64,000 bases of DNA from Nicotiana tabacum (Eukaryota; Streptophyta; Magnoliopsida; Solanales; Solanaceae): NCBI RefSeq assembly GCF_000715075.1, contig NC_134103.1, positions 56,016,230 to 56,080,229 of the forward strand, given 5' to 3'. The position numbers and the translations under genes are program-made. Under the pieces are notes generated by a model. It was given only the letters and a program-made list of their open reading frames with translations, ran no database searches and was not told the DNA's origin. Shown in pieces: positions 39,601 to 53,600 of the stretch (position 1 is its first letter; each line of letters opens with the position of its first letter).

Positions 39601-40354
39601 TCACAAAAGCCAAATAAGATAGGCAACCCTTCTCAATCATGCGCTGAGTCTTCATACTTGGTACATAATCTACAGAACCGCTCCACTCAACCCTCAGAAT
39701 TCCTGGCATAGCCAACGTCACCATTTTAGCATGACAATCTAGGACAGCATGACATGGAGATAACCAATCCATACCCAATATCACATCAAAGTCGACCATA
39801 CTGAGCAGCAAAAGGTCCACTTGGGTCTCCAGACCCCCAATAGTCACCACACATGACCAATATACGCGGTCCACAACAATAGTATCGCCCACAGGAGTAG
39901 ATACATGAACAGAAGAAACTAGAGACTCACGGGGGAAATCCAGAAAATGGGCAAAATACGAGGAAACATATGAATACGTGGAACCAAGGTCAAATAATAC
40001 TGAGGCATCTCTGTGACAAATTGAGACAATACCTGTAATCACAGCATCTGAAGCAATAATATCTGGTCTGGCAGGGAGGGCATAGAAATGGGCCTGGCTA
40101 CCCCCTAATCTGCCTTCCCCCCTAGGGAGACCCCTAGCTGACTGACCTCCAGCCCGAGCTGACTGGGCGAGTGGTAAGGTAATTGGTGCTGAAGTCAGAG
40201 GCTGACTCCTCTGCTGAGATAGACCTCCATGATGATGAGGATAATGCCTCCACATATTCCCAAACTCCCCACACTCAAAACAACTCCCTGGTGCTGGTGG
40301 TGGGAACTGAAGGGAACCCCTAGCACCGAGATAACTGGTAGAAGAACCTGGCAT
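36612..40354 (-). pseudogene. Protease-pol of element B, broken
   Basis: On minus: protease with VLFDLGST (39395-40354 frame); RT with [21 protein letters not shown] and FIDD (38933-39361); a second RT/RNase H part with [13 protein letters not shown] and ASRQLK (38358-38885); an integrase zinc finger with IHPG and CLNC, followed by a stop after NCQ (about 37795); the integrase core with VDRLTKFAYF and SIISDRGTQF (37479-37760); and a C-terminal chromodomain-like VQWRGQPVEKATWE (36612-37292). Frames shift between these blocks and about 30 residues of RT look lost near 38880-38935. The reading lies inside the inverted segment. Both integrase Asp residues seen are intact, unlike element C. Confidence 0.88.
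36617..36630 (-). other. Polypurine tract of element B
   Basis: On minus AAGAGCGGGAGGA lies directly before the LTR start TGTAACAACC. Confidence 0.8.
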
Positions 40355-41555
40355 GGAATAGCCCTGAACAGGTGGAGCACGTGACGAACTCTGAGCTGGA
40401 AGGGCACTAAGTGATGAGTGGCCCTGATGAGAACTGTGAGAACCATGGCCAGATGATGCACCACGGTGAAATGGCCGATCTGACTAAGCCTGCCTGAAAT
40501 GACGACATCTACCGTGTTGAAACTGACCCCCAAAAGGAGCACCGCTGAATCCACCCTATCCACGAGGCCTCTTGGCTTCCCTCTCAACCCTTTCCTAATC
40601 GCGAACCATCTCAATCTGTCGAGCAATGTCGACAACCTCATCAAAGGTAGCACCAGACACCCTCTCTCTGGTCATAAGCAACTGTAGCTGAAAAGTGAGA
40701 CCATCAATAAACCTCATGATCATCTCCCTATCAGTGGGAACCAACCAGATCGCATGACTGGCCAACTCGGAAAACCGCATCTCATACTGTGTCACATACA
40801 CATCACCCTGGCGAAGCTGCTTAAACTGTCTACGCAGCTCCTCTCTGCGGGATCGAGGCACGAACTTCTCCAAAAAGACTATAGAGAACTGCTGCCAAGT
40901 AAGGGGTGCTGCGCCAACAGGCCTACGCCTCTCGTAAGTCATGCACCATCTGAGTGCAGCCCCAGAAAACTGAAAAGTAGTGAAGGAGACCTCATAAGTC
41001 TCCAGAATACGTGGTCCAAAAAGTCCTGAGCATCCTCTCTCTCTGTGCCACTGAAAGGTGGTGGCTGGAGTCTCCCAAACCTCTCCAACCTACGCTGATC
41101 ATCCTCAGGCATAGCAGGAACCACATAAACCTGAGCAACTGCAATCGGCTGGGCTGGTGGTGCCCCCGGTGTCTGGAGTCCCTGAATAACCTGCTCAGGT
41201 ATATGAGCGATGGGAGTCTGAGTGCCTGTGCCTCCCCCGGCCTGAGAAGTGGTTGCGGCCGTCGAGATAGAGACCGCCTGAGCAAGGTCAGTACACGCTG
41301 TCATAATCTGAGCTAGGGCCTCCTAAAGGCCTGGAATCACAAAAGGCACAGGTGGTGCCTGAGCTGGTGCATCAACAACTGGATTCTGGTCCTGATCTGG
41401 GACAACTGGTGGATCTGTCGGTACTGCCCCAGCTGCAGTACAGGCTGAACCTCTGCCCCTACCACAGCCTCTACCGCGGCCTCGACCTTTCGCGACCCTC
41501 TGGCTGCTGGTAGTGGTGGCTGGCCCTCCTGACCGGTACTACGAGTCCTCACCAT
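40355..41555 (-). pseudogene. gag of element B, broken
   Basis: Starts MVRTRSTGQEGQ at 41555 and shifts frame within the Arg-Gly tract. The capsid-like domain follows (FSGTEREDAQDF, then TYERRRPVGAAPLTWQQF, FLEKFVPRS) with a deletion and frame change near 40950-40990 compared with element A. The zinc knuckle, just inside the protease frame (CFECGEFGNMWRHY, about 40280), has lost its His and last Cys (Asn and Tyr). TAG and other stops occur near 40595. Confidence 0.85.
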
Positions 41556-41740
41556 CTGTGAGAGAATGAAACAACAAATGTTTAGTTACTAGAATCAACA
41601 GATTCGCACGACAAGAATTCAAGAATGTGGAATCTTCCTAAAGGTTCTGCAGCCTCTCAAAGATAAGTACAGACGTCTCCGTACCGATCCGCAAGACTCT
41701 ACTAAACCCGCTCATGACTCGTGAGACCTATGTAACCTAG

Positions 41741-41752
41741 GCTCTGATACCA
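41741..41752 (-). other. Primer binding site of element B
   Basis: TGGTATCAGAGC on minus, 3 bases from the LTR end at 41756; matches initiator tRNA-Met. Confidence 0.85.
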
Positions 41753-41755
41753 ATC

Positions 41756-44305
41756 TGTCATGACCCAAACTAACCCCTATCGTGATGGCGCTTATCGTGG
41801 TACTAGGCAAGCCGACTCATTCTAAAATAAACCGATATTTGTCATTTCAAGGATAACTCAAAGGCTATTTAGCTTAAAAACCTTTGTAAAGGAGTTCAAA
41901 TCAAACAAAAGTGCGAAAAAGAAAAGCCCGACATCGGGGTGTCACTAGTCATGAGCATCTACTACAATCTGTCTAACAATATCAAGGCTAACTCAGCCTG
42001 GAAAATAGCTAAATAAAACTAGAGGAAGATAAGAGGGAGAAGAGCAGGGGCTGCGATCGCCAAACAGCTACCTTGCTATCTCCGAGAAAATCTGCAACCA
42101 GAATAATCAAAAACCGCTACCTTGTCCAGCTACACCTGGATCTGCACACAAGGTACAGGGAGTAACGTGAGTACGCCAACTCAGTAAGTAATAACAATAA
42201 ATAAAGACTGAGCAGTAGTGACGTGCAATAAAGCATATAAAGTTCATATCATGAAATCTCAGTAAAATACCTCATGCTTTTAAAATCAGGATTTGAATCA
42301 AAATATCTCGTTTAGACCCAGTTCCAGTAAAAATCATTTAATGATATTTTTCAAAAGTTTTCAAACAGAGGAAAAACGTAAAGGTGAGAAAAAATGATGA
42401 AATCATAAACAGCCCCTCGGGCAAAACATCACTCGTATACACCCCCTCGGGCAAACCTCACAGTCACTCGTGCCTCTCTGGCATACCTCACAGTCACTCA
42501 TGCCACTCAGGCATACCTCACAATCACTTATGCTACTCGGGCATACCTCACAATCACTCATGCTTCCCAGTCACTCAGCACTCAGCACTCGCACTCAGTA
42601 GGTACCTGCGCTTACTAGGGGTATGTACAGTCTCCGGAGGGGCTCCTTCAGCGCAACCACTATATCAAGCCAAATCATGGCATAATTCACTTAGGCCCTC
42701 GGCCTATTTCAAACATGCTGCAGCGTGCAGCCCGATCCCATAAATATCCTCACAAATCAGGCCCTCGGCCTCACTTAGTCATAAACCTCTCAAGCCACTC
42801 GGGCATTTCAGTAAAAACAGGGCATTCAGCCCAAAACAACATTTATGCATCAAAATAGAGTCATAAAACTGAGTTATGTAGTAAACAAGTATAACCATGA
42901 CTGAGTATAGATTTTCAATCGAAAACAGTGAGAGGAGTAAGAAAAGGCCCCTAAGGGTCCAAACAACACTGGCACAAGGCCCAAAACATGGCTTTCAGCC
43001 CAATTTATAGAAACTCTTTCTAAAACATATAAGTATCATATAGCTTCAACAAAATGTGAAACTTCACAGTTGCTATGGGATGGACCAAGTCACAATCCCC
43101 AATAGTGCACGCTCGTCACCTAGCATGTGCGTCACTTCAAAAATAGTAAAATGATACAAAAATTCGGGGTTTCATACCCTCAGTACTAGATTTACAATTG
43201 TTACTTACCTCAACCCGGTCAAATCTCTACCCCGCAATGCTCTTGCCTCTGGACTCGGCCTCTGAGTGCTCCGAATCTATTCACAATCAGTACAATACCA
43301 TCAATATATGCTAATGGAATGAATTCCACAAGAAAAACTATCAAATTAGCCCAAAATCCGAAATTGGCTCAAACTCGGCCCCTGGGCCCACGTCTCGAAA
43401 TCTGACAAAATTTATAAAACTAGAAAGCCCATTCACTCACGAGTCTAACCATACTATATTCATCAAAATCCGACATCGTTTGGTCCTTCAAATCCTTAAA
43501 TTACTTCTCCAAAAATCACATGCCCTAACCCCTCATTTTCACTAATTACATGATTAAAAAACGAAAAATCACCATATGTACGAGTATTAGGGATCAAGTA
43601 ACTTATCTCAATGAAAACCCCCTTGATTCCCTCTTTAAATCTCTCCCAAAAGCTCCAAAACCAAATAGAAATGGTGAAGAATGCACCAAAATTCGCGAAG
43701 TGTGCAATATGTACCTTTTGCCCAGGCTTCTCGCATGCGGCCTTTTACTTGCACCCGCGCGACCGCACATGCGGTCACAACAATCGCACCTGTGCAAGTC
43801 ACTTAATGCCTAGGTTCCGCATCTGCGGCAAACCTGTCGCACATGCGCTTGCGCACCTGTGCGTGGTGCGCCGCATCTGCGAAGACAGCCTTCTTCCTTC
43901 CTTGCGCATCTGCGCCCTGGGTCTCGTACCTGCGGGCTCGCAGATGCGATAGCCTTCTCGCACTTGCGCATCCTGCCTAGCCCAACATTGCTTGCACCTG
44001 CGAACCTCCATGCTCACCAGCGACCCCGCACCTGTGACTTCCTTTCCGCAGGTGCGTAAATATTAGTAGCAGTAGCTTCAGCTGCATTTTCCAACTTCGA
44101 CAAATCCGTTAACCACCCGTAATCACCCCGACGCCCTCGGAACCTCAACCAAAAATACCAACAAGTCATATATCAACATACAAACTTAGTCGAACCTTTG
44201 AATCACTCAAAACAACATCAAAACACCAAATTACCCTCGGATTCAAGCCTAAGAACTTCTAAATTTCTAAATTCGGCAACCGATGCCGAAACCAACCAAA
44301 CCACG
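41756..44305 (-). repeat. Inverted 3' part of the original 5' LTR of element B (2550 bp)
   Basis: It ends GGGTCATGACA at 41756 beside the primer site and runs to ACCAAACCACG at 44305, where plus-oriented LTR resumes. It carries the CTCGGGCATACCTCAC module at 42430-42570 and the CGCACCTGCG module at 43730-44060. Confidence 0.88.
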
Positions 44306-45408
44306 ACGTTTACTGCATAACTCAGTTTTATGACTCTATTTTGATGCATAAATATTGTTTTGGGCTGAATGCCCTGTTTTTACTGAAATGCCCGAGTGAC
44401 TTGAGAGGTTTATGACTGAGTGAGGCCGAGGGCCTGATTTGTGAGGATATTTATGGGATCGGGATGCACGCCGCAGCATGTTTGATATAGGCCGAGGGCC
44501 TGAATGATTTATGCCATGATTTGGCTTGATATAGCGCTTGGGTTGAAGGAGCCCCTCCGGAGTCTGTGCACACCCCCAGTAAGCGCAGGTACCTACTGAG
44601 TGCAAGTGCTGAATGCTGAGTGACTGGGAGACATGAGTGATTGTGAGGTATGCCCGAGTGGCGTGAGTGATTGTGAGGTATGCCCGAGTGGCACGAGTGA
44701 GTGTGAGGTTTGCCTGAGGGGCTGTATACGAGTGATGTTTTGCCTGAGAAGTTGTTTATGATTTCATTATTTTTGCTCACCTTTGCATTTTTCCTCTGTT
44801 TGAAAACTGTTGAAAAATATCCTTAAATAATTTTTACTGGAACTGGGTTTAAACGAGATATTTTGATTCAAATCCTGATTTTAAAAGCATGAGGTATTTT
44901 ACTGAGATTTCATGATATAAACGTTATATGCTTTATTGCTCGTCACTACTGCTCAGTCTTTATTTATTATTGTTACTTACTGAGTTGGCGTACTCACGTT
45001 ACTCCCTGCACCTTGTGTGCAGATCCAGGTGTAGCTAGACACGGTAGCGGTTGTTGATTATTCTGGTTGCAGATTTTCTCGGAGATAGCAAGGTAGCTGT
45101 TTGGCGATCGCAGCCCCTGCTCTTCTCTCTCTTATCTTCCTCTAGTTGTATTTAGCTATTTTTCAGGCTGAGTTAGCTTTGATAATGTTAGACAGATTGT
45201 AGTAGATGCTCATGACTAGTGACACCCCGATGTCGGGCTTTTCTTTTCCGCACTTTTGTTTGATTTGAACTCATTTACAAAGGTTTTTAAGCTAAATAGC
45301 TTTGGAATTATCCTTGAAATGAAAAATATCGGTTTGTTTTAGAATGAGTCGGCTTGCCTAGTACCACGATAGGCGCCATCACGACAGGGGTTAGTTTGGG
45401 TCGTGACA
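44306..45408 (+). repeat. Last 1.1 kb of the original 3' LTR of element B
   Basis: From GTTTACTGCATAACTCAG (44308) to GGGTCGTGACA (45408). It is the reverse complement of 41756 to about 42870, so the two stretches form a large inverted repeat separated by about 1.4 kb. Confidence 0.9.
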
Positions 45409-45413
45409 TGAAG

Positions 45414-46315
45414 TGCATGCAAAAATTGGATGAACTCCAGTCATGTGTGACACAGTTAATTGATTTCACTTTAGGTGCAAGCTCGTGTCTCCGCATTTGG
45501 GCAATTAACCTTCTCGTGGTCCTTGCGCAGGCAGTTTATGTCCCTTCAGGAGAATGACTAAGATGTGCTCTTTAAAATAGATTACTTAGGATTAACATCA
45601 GGCGTAAGTGTTTATACTTCAACCACACAACACATGATTGAAGTGCATGTAAAAATTGGTTGAATTGTAGTCATATGTGACAGAAGTGCATGCAAAAATG
45701 ATATGGTTGAAGTGCATAAAAAATAGCTAAACTTTAGCCATTTGTGATTGAATTATATGTAAAAATGCATGAACTTCAACCATATGTGGTTGATGTGCAT
45801 GCAAAAATGCCTGAACTTTAGTCATATGTGGCTGAAGTTGTCATGTATGTGACCTACTAACCTTAGATAAAATTTGTAACTTTTGATATAGATTTTTGCA
45901 ACTTCAACCTAGTATATCTGAAGTTGTTCTGAAAAATTTGCATACTCCGGCTATAACTTAAACAACAGTCCCAAAATTGATTATTTGTGTCCCTTGCCCA
46001 ATTCCATTGACCATCATTGCTCCTCCAACCCATCATTTTGCCCATCGTCCATTTTCTGCAAAAGAAAATAAAATAAAATAAACAAGATATACGCCCATTA
46101 TTTTTCTTTTTTATTGTACTTTCTTCCAATTTTTCCCCTATTCCCAGTTCGAAAACTCAAGAAGTTAGCTTTTCAACATTTTTCGTAATTCATCATCAAC
46201 TGGTTCTCTGCCTGTCTCATATTGTTGCCTGTGTGAGATATCATTTACAATTTTGATAGTGAGATCACATCTTTGCACTTTTGCCCTGTTAAGTGTTCGA
46301 ATCACATCATCCAAT
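45414..46315. other. Degenerate repeats flanking element B
   Basis: From 45414 to about 45860 a motif with TGAAGTGCATGCAAAAAT and CTTCAACCATATGTGG recurs at roughly 40-60 bp with many changes. The left flank of element B (34265-34313) has the same words (CCTAAACTTCAGC, CATGACTGAAG), so the element landed inside this repeat. No gene is recognised. 45865-46315 is unassigned. Confidence 0.6.
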
Positions 46316-46318
46316 TAA

Positions 46319-46623
46319 GTGGGCGTTTGGACATAAGAATCGTAAAATTCCAATAAAAGTGAAAAGAAATTTCAAGTGAAAATGATATTTGAAAATTAGA
46401 GTTGTATTTGGACATGAATATAATTTTGGGTTGTTTTTAAAATTTTGTGAGTGATTTAAGTGAAAATTTTAAAAAATAGTTTTTTGGAATTCTTCAAATT
46501 TTCGAAAAATTCCAAAATTTATCTTCAAGTGAAAATTAAAAATTTTATGGCCAAACACTGATTTCGAAAAAAAGTGAAATTTTCAAAAAAAAAAAGTGAA
46601 AATTCTTATGTCCAAACGGGCTC
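46319..46623. mobile_element. Tourist-like (PIF/Harbinger) MITE, 305 bp
   Basis: Inverted ends GTGGGCGTTTGGACATAAGA (left) and GAGCCCGTTTGGACATAAGA (right, other strand) are flanked by TAA on both sides (46316-46318 and 46624-46626). The AT-rich interior can fold back. No coding capacity. Confidence 0.75.
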
Positions 46624-46626
46624 TAA

Positions 46627-47938
46627 ATATGGCGTTTGAGACGGTCCTCTTATCCAGAGATTATTTTCTGAACTATTGATGTCTAGCCACTGCAAAAAAT
46701 CGAATATATGTCAATGCTATCACGTGTTCGGATCTTTCTGGCTCTTAATGGTGTCTAGGTCCAGAATTCTTACTAGTTGTTATAGTCGCACCATTTTTGG
46801 TCTTTAGAGGATAACACGAAGTTGACGATGGAACACATTTCGAGCATAATTGTTAAGTTTCTATTCGCAAAAAGAGTATTTTCTTTTAAAGATCAAGAAC
46901 TGAGATTATAGAAAACGATAAGTGGGTTGTGTTTGATTGTAAGATACAAGCGTAAGGATTATAGTAGACACCAAGAGATTCAGCACCGTCGAAAGTGCAT
47001 CGGAAGGCAATGGAACATTTGAAAACTGAATGTCATTGAAATGGCAAGTCGCCTACTATTCAATCAATTTAGCATGTCTTACATGTGACTATTCAATCAA
47101 TTTAGCATGTCTTACATGCCACCAGAGTTTGTAAAATTTAAATATCATGCTCTATAAAACATACACGATACAGCCAAGCACATGATCCTTTCAAAGGAAA
47201 AACCTGTACTTTTAACAGCAAGAAGAGCAAAGCATACATAGTGGATGCACTGTATTTCTAATATTGACTTGCAAAAACGCCTACTGCTGTAAACAACCAA
47301 GAAAAAGTAGAATATGAAGGACGCACATGGAATGCCATGAATAAAAAGTGGAACCAGCACTATTATATGCACCAAAAAAAATATGAATGAGATGGTGTGC
47401 AATTTGACTGTAAAAATACATGCAGTAAATGCAGCTAGAATAAGACCAATACAATGACAGACCGACCCGGAAAAAAAAAAGCCATATGGAACAATATCAA
47501 AGGAAGCTTTGGCTTTAAGTACATGACCTGCCAAAACTTAAGGACTCACATATCCTGTCCCTTAAAGCCCGTGGAGAAGATGGCAGCACAAGGATGGCAT
47601 GGGGGGTTTCTTCTTTGAAAACAAGGTAGACCCACAAGAAAACCAACAAACCCAGCAGCTTGACCTGTGTGTTCAGCATATAGTAGCAACATACCCTCCC
47701 ATCCCGATATACCGAACCAGTAACATAACACCCAGTGCTCAGGGTGTAATAATCCCCCCCCCCCCCAAATCGCAAACTCAAGAAGCGGTGCATCAGTAAA
47801 TGACAACTTGAAGGTTAATTCCTTCCGTTGTCAAGAAAATGGCAATGACTTGGCATGAATGCAATCTTGGACCTACTCAACGTAACCATATGCATGCAAG
47901 GACTTCTAAGGAAAAAGTATGTACCAAGTGGCACAGCC
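46627..47938 (-). other. 3' flank and probable 3' UTR of importin beta-1
   Basis: No separate gene is recognised. Short open frames here lack domains. A run of about 14 C on plus (about 47757-47770) would be a G run in a minus-strand transcript. No clear polyadenylation site was chosen. Confidence 0.45.
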
Positions 47939-50683
47939 TCAAACTGAAATAGCACGATTGATGGCCATCTGGGCCCACTCAGCGGATTCCTTAATGATAT
48001 GGTCATCTGATGACAAGCATTCATTCAAAAAGTCTTTGCATGAAAGCGATTGTTGAATCAAAGAACCAGCATTACTGCCAAGAGTATCTGCTAGATCTCC
48101 CAGAACCCCAATAGCTGTTTTCATCACCAAATCATCCCTGAAATTGTCAAAAAATGGGGCAGATGTAAAATATCAGACCACCAATGACTTCTAGAGCTAA
48201 AACGCAATGTAGAATCAATCATGCAATACTTACATGTCTTTCTCCACGTAAATGCTATCAAGAAATTGCAGGATATGAGGTGCATAAGGAATCAGCAGCT
48301 GTGTTTTAGGTGAGTTTTTGAAGCCCTGAAATATGCCAGAATAAGCCTCCAAGATTCCATTTCTCAGAAGATTTGTATACTCTATCATCTCATCATCAAC
48401 ACCAGATGTGTGAGTGGACAGCTCTGCAGCACTCTGAAGCATAGGCATGGCATACATCAAGTACTTCTCAAAATTCTCTCCTATAGCCAAGGCTATGTCA
48501 CCAAAACATGAAAAGATTGGAGGTTTCACAGATCGATGCAGCTGGTTACTTGATAGATCCTTGAGAAGCTGAGTCATTATACCGTCACAATAAGGTAGGA
48601 TCTTATCTTCCAATGCTCTGCATATATCACCCACGACACCAACTGTGACCGCACATACTTGGTATTCCTCAAAGTTCTGGAGGCCCATTTCGAGGTACTT
48701 GTAAAATTCAAGCATGTACTTGGCAAAGTCAGGGCCGGTTGCATAGGCAAGGGCTCCAATAGAAAGCATGGCTTCCTCATGCACAGTCGCACTTCTACAT
48801 GCAAAAACCCTGAGGAAAAGATTCATGATCTGATCTGCATACTGCATGAAAACATATTTTGATGGCTCTGATGCTCCTAGTTTCTGAATAATGACCTGTA
48901 AGCATCCACACAGAAGACCTTGCAGCTCACTCTGCTTCTCTCGCTCATCAGTTTTAAGCTTTTGAGCCTCAAGAGTCTGGTGGAGCTCCATCATAATGAT
49001 GGGAACAAGTTGCAGAACCATGGGAGCTGTTTCATCTGTTGAACATCTAACAACTTCGTTCAACGTCTCATATGAAGCAGTCCTAAGTCGCGACTCACCA
49101 GCATCTTCTCTGTGTGTAACTGTAAGAAGAGATTGCACAATTTCCTGGAAAAAAGGTGTCAAGGGAGATGGTATGCCCACATCTTCGTAAGCTTGGGAAA
49201 GAAAATAAAGAGCACCGCAGGCTTTTTCAGCAACATTTGGAGCATCCTTCATACTCTGAAGTAGAACAGTTACAATCTGCTGGCAGTTTGCTGGAGTAAT
49301 AATTGGAGTCTCAACTGTTGAACCATGAAGGAACTCGAATATCCTTCCCAGTGACCATGCCGTGGTGTCCTTCACATGTCTATAAGGATCCTTTGTCAAT
49401 GCAATAAGCATGAAATTCAGAGCAACATTGACAATGAGTGTTAACTTGTCGGGTGAAGGACCTTCCAAAATGGAACCAAAGGCATAAGTGGCAGCCTCTC
49501 TCTGCCTCCAATCAGGCTTAGTAATGTTTTCTTCGATGAATGGCATAACAAGTGGGACAATATCATCCCCTACTGTTCTGGCAACCAAACCAAGGCAAGT
49601 TCCTCCAGCCATTGCAAGATTCCATGCACCTTCATCCTGATCCTGATCTTCTTCTTGCTTAAGAAGTGTCTCCAATAGCACAGGGACAAGTGCAGGGAGA
49701 GCCTGCTTGATGAAATAATAGCAAGGAACTTCAGAATCTCCTGTTAAATCACTCCCATAATCTTCTAAGATATCAATTTCCTCATCACAGATTGAGCTCC
49801 AGAATTCAATGGCTTGAAGAGCAACAGGCTCCTCGTCTTCTCTAACAGCCTTTGCTGTAATATTGAAGATGTCTTGGATGTATGGAGCTAACTTGTCGTA
49901 GTAAGTTGACGAAATTGAAACTAAACATTCAAAAGCAGCTTGCCGAATTTTTACTTCTGGAGATAGAGTGGCCCCACAAACAACTCTCATTATGAAGTCA
50001 CGCTCCATGTCATTGTTAAAATTTGCGTGAGCAAACCCAAGAGCATTATACAATGCTCGGGTAGCAGCAAGCTTCACATCATTGTTCCCTTCTTCTGCAT
50101 TCATACCCTGAACTACAGCTGTAAGTATTTTATTTACTTGATCTTGGTCCAAAACATCAGGAGAGACTTCTTCACATAAATATCCCAGAGTCTCCAAAGT
50201 AGCCTGCTTAACATGTGCAGGGACTTGGTGAATGCTCGACAAGAGTGACCCAACCAGTTCAGGCCACTGCTTCTGGGGCAGCTCAATGCCAGCAACCTTG
50301 GCGATGACTTGTGAAGCAGTTGAATGAGCATCAGACACAGGAGAAGAAAGGGTCTGTAACAAACATGTCTTAATCTGGTTCTTGACAGCCGCATCGAGTG
50401 CGAGCCATCCCTGCACAAGCTCAAATTTTGTATGCTGTTCCTTAGCATCCAAGGCATTTTTTAGTACTAAACCTGCTAGCTTACGACCATCAACTGGCTT
50501 GTCGTCACTAGCAAGCTCTCCAGATAGAGACAACAGGAAACCAGGAAGATTTTGTTCCTGAAACTGTTTCAATGTTTCTTCAGCATGTTTTCGTACTGCT
50601 GAATCAACTGATTGAGCATTGAGAAGAAACTGGGTGACTTCCATTGCTATATTGTTACTGCAAGTAACGACACCATCCTCCAT
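47939..50683 (-). CDS. KPNB1: Importin subunit beta-1 (karyopherin beta), two coding exons
   Basis: This nuclear import receptor binds importin alpha with NLS cargo, docks at the nuclear pore and releases cargo on Ran-GTP. Exons are 50683-48234 and 48137-47939, joined across a 96 bp intron (ACAT|GTAAGT, TTTCAG|GGATGA), giving 882 residues; plant importin beta-1 proteins are about 870. The N-terminal importin-beta domain is at about residues 35-115 (AEETLKQFQEQNLPGFLLSL, RKLAGLVLKNAL), followed by HEAT repeats along the whole length. The acidic DEEIDILEDYGSD and EEDQDQDEGAWNLAMAGGTC segments are characteristic. The C-terminus reads SAEWAQMAINRAISV. An in-frame TAA lies two codons before the ATG. 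The second Met (residue 14, MEVTQFLL) matches the usual plant start, so translation may begin there. No stop or frameshift is seen; it is the one intact host gene in the window. Confidence 0.97.
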
Positions 50684-53600
50684 AGGTTAAGACTCACGGT
50701 ATAATCATAATAAAATGCAGTGAAACTAATATTATCCCTCAATCCATTAGAATATCATAAAAATGTTAAAGTCAATGTACAGCCAGATAAAAGGAAAGAA
50801 ACAAAGAAATAGAGTAGAGGCTGTGCTGCTGAATAAAGAAGAGCATTAGATCAATTAAAAATAGTCTAAATGTAGTAATTGCAAACAGTGCCAAATGCAT
50901 GTCCACTGAATAACCGCTAAAGAAAGAGATAAATACAGAAAACTATTTGAAGAACCAAGAAAATCCACCTAAAGCCTAGATATAACCTGACAATGGACTC
51001 AAAATTGAATCTTTTGAGAAAGTTGAGTACCATGAATAGTGAAATTTTGCGATCAGACCCTTAACCAAAAGCAAGTCTACAACTTCCAAACCAATCAGCA
51101 TCCGTCGTCCATCATGCAAACCAGTCAAAGATTAAAGACTCACCAAAGCAGTTTAAGGAGCTGCAGACTTTGAAATTATTACTATAAATTACAGTGGATA
51201 TATAGCAATGAGCTCACACAAATGCATCTAGTCCGAGGCCCATGAGACCGTAACCTCGAAAAGTTAAATGTATTTACTAAGGCTGCTACCGATCTAAGTA
51301 GCTTTCAGATTGCAGTCAAAAAGGATTCTTTGGGTTTGTCCCACCAAAAAAATCAGTCCACTGAATGCAGTAAAAAACAATGACACATGGAAATAAGAAG
51401 ATCAAAGTTAGAAATTGGACCACAACCGAATAGATCAGTTAAAGTCATAGATTAAGCATCAAAATCATCAGTTTCATAGAACCCTATTCCATTTTTAATA
51501 AATAAATAAAGTATTTTATTGCAAAGAAAAATAGAGTGAATTACCTGAAACTTGCAAAGATTGCGACTAACAGAACAAAAAACCGGCGCCCCCTCTGTAA
51601 CCCTAAGAGAATGAGCGATGAGAGGGGGAAGAGAGAGAGAGAGAGAGAGAAAGAATGAGCGATGAGAGGGGGAAGAGAGAGAGAGAGAAAGGAGGAGGAG
51701 GACGCGCTGGTATTGATTATGCAAATCTAATCTAATACTCCTAATAGCAGTTTGCAATTATTTTTAATTAATTGGGTAGTAATCTCCTTTCCGGGACCAG
51801 CCTGGCTTTGGGCCCCAACCAAATGACGAGTTACATACTGCTTTATTTACGGAAAAGGGCAAAATATACGCCTGTAATATCAATTACTAGTAAAATTGTT
51901 TGTACTTCACGCGATTAGTTAATTTTAAAATAATTTTATTTATCCGTACAGTTGGATTTATAGCGTAGTTTATAGATAAAGAAAATAAGAACAAAAATAA
52001 GATTAATGGCTGAAATTAAAGAAAATAACAAGCCTGACTCCGAACTCGGTCTTTCTGAGAACAGAAGTGAAAGCAATGATAAAGCGATGATAAAGCTATT
52101 AGATTGAGCGTAAAATAGTAAAGTACGGCTTAGTGTGCAGAATATTTTATGTCCTACAATAGTTGTAAATCCTCTTATTTATAGCTCTCTTGCGGGAGAC
52201 AAGGTCCACAAATCAAGCGTCTCTTGAATGAGAATAAAAGCGTCATTGATGGGTGTATAACGGCTGGCTTTGAATGCAAATATTCTCTATAACGGCTGCT
52301 CATTAAATTCTATCCGATGTCAAACCTCTAAATCTCTATTATCGGCTACGCTTTATTCGGGATCCATCCTACACCAGTGTCACGCCCCATCCTCGGGAAG
52401 CGCGACCGGCGCTCAACCGAGTGAACCCGGCCGAGCAAGCATGTTAGATACTTTCTACCCAATTAACCCATGATCAAGAGAAGACGTGATTTCATTAATT
52501 ATACAGTAGGAGTTTCATTCATACAATCCTAAATCATTTCATTAGTCATTGCGCCTTTAAGTCTCAAAATACACATTTCTTATAGTTCAAGTGGAACAAG
52601 TGATCAAACACAACATAACCTGTTTAACATTTCCAATACCCATGTACAACCCACATAGTGTCTACGAAGCCTCTAAAGATACAAAAGAGAGTAAGGATGG
52701 TGCCGGCAACAAGGCCCCGGCTATACCTCAAAAGTGACCATAATATAAACAAAAGGTACAATACATGACCCCAGAATGAAATGGGGCTCACCGAGTCCGC
52801 TGAGAAGAGGATGCAACACTATCTACGATCAACGTTGTCTGCTATATAACCACCTGCATCCATTTAAAGATGTAGCGCCCCCGGTAAAAGGGAAGTTAGT
52901 ACCGTCGAATAGCACTAGTATGTATAGCTAAACACCAACTCAATAGAACGAATAATAATAATACAAGAGGAACAGTCAAGAATCAAATAATATTAAAATA
53001 ACAAGTTAATGATCATATACGTTTTCCAAGTCAATTTTCATATTATTAGATTGGGTGATCGTTAGTACCGATATTTCATAATTCACAATACCTCTGTATT
53101 CTTACACGAAGTCCGATTTCGGCCCGATCGGCTAGGCCGTCTCATTTGAGACATTACCTCAATTTCATTACAACTTTCCAGCACAGTACCACCATGTGTG
53201 CGACATGGCGTTCGATCACGGCCCGATCGGCTAGGCCATCTCATTTGAGACATTACCACAGTTGCATCCACAATATCACCATGTTCTTACACGGAGTCCG
53301 ATCTCAGCCCGATCGGTTAGGCCATCTCATTTGATACATTACCACAATTTCATTAGTAAATCATCTCACATTGTACTTCTTAATAATTACAAAGTCATTC
53401 TTGGCACTTGGCCGTATTCCATAGTTCCAGACCCCTTTTCCACATTCAATATCATTATCAACAATAATAAGGCTTCCCATTCAAGACATTAAATTCACAT
53501 ATGAGCAATTTAGGAATCTTAGGCACATAGAGGCTTTTCATACAATTTGGCACAACAACTTTTATTTCAATCTTGACATGAAGCCTTAACATTCCTAACA

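Larger units (their letters stand above)
34314..45408 (+). mobile_element. Full-length Ty3/gypsy element B with an internal inversion
   Basis: The outer ends are those of a plus-strand insertion: TGTAACGACC at 34314, GGGTCGTGACA at 45408, and a perfect 5 bp duplication TGAAG (34309-34313 and 45409-45413). Everything from about 34736 to 44305 is in minus orientation: part of the 3' LTR, pol, gag, primer site and most of the 5' LTR. LTR pieces add up: 422 + 2550 bp for one LTR and 1881 + 1101 bp for the other, about 2.98 kb each after allowing small losses at the breaks. The family is that of element A. Confidence 0.88.
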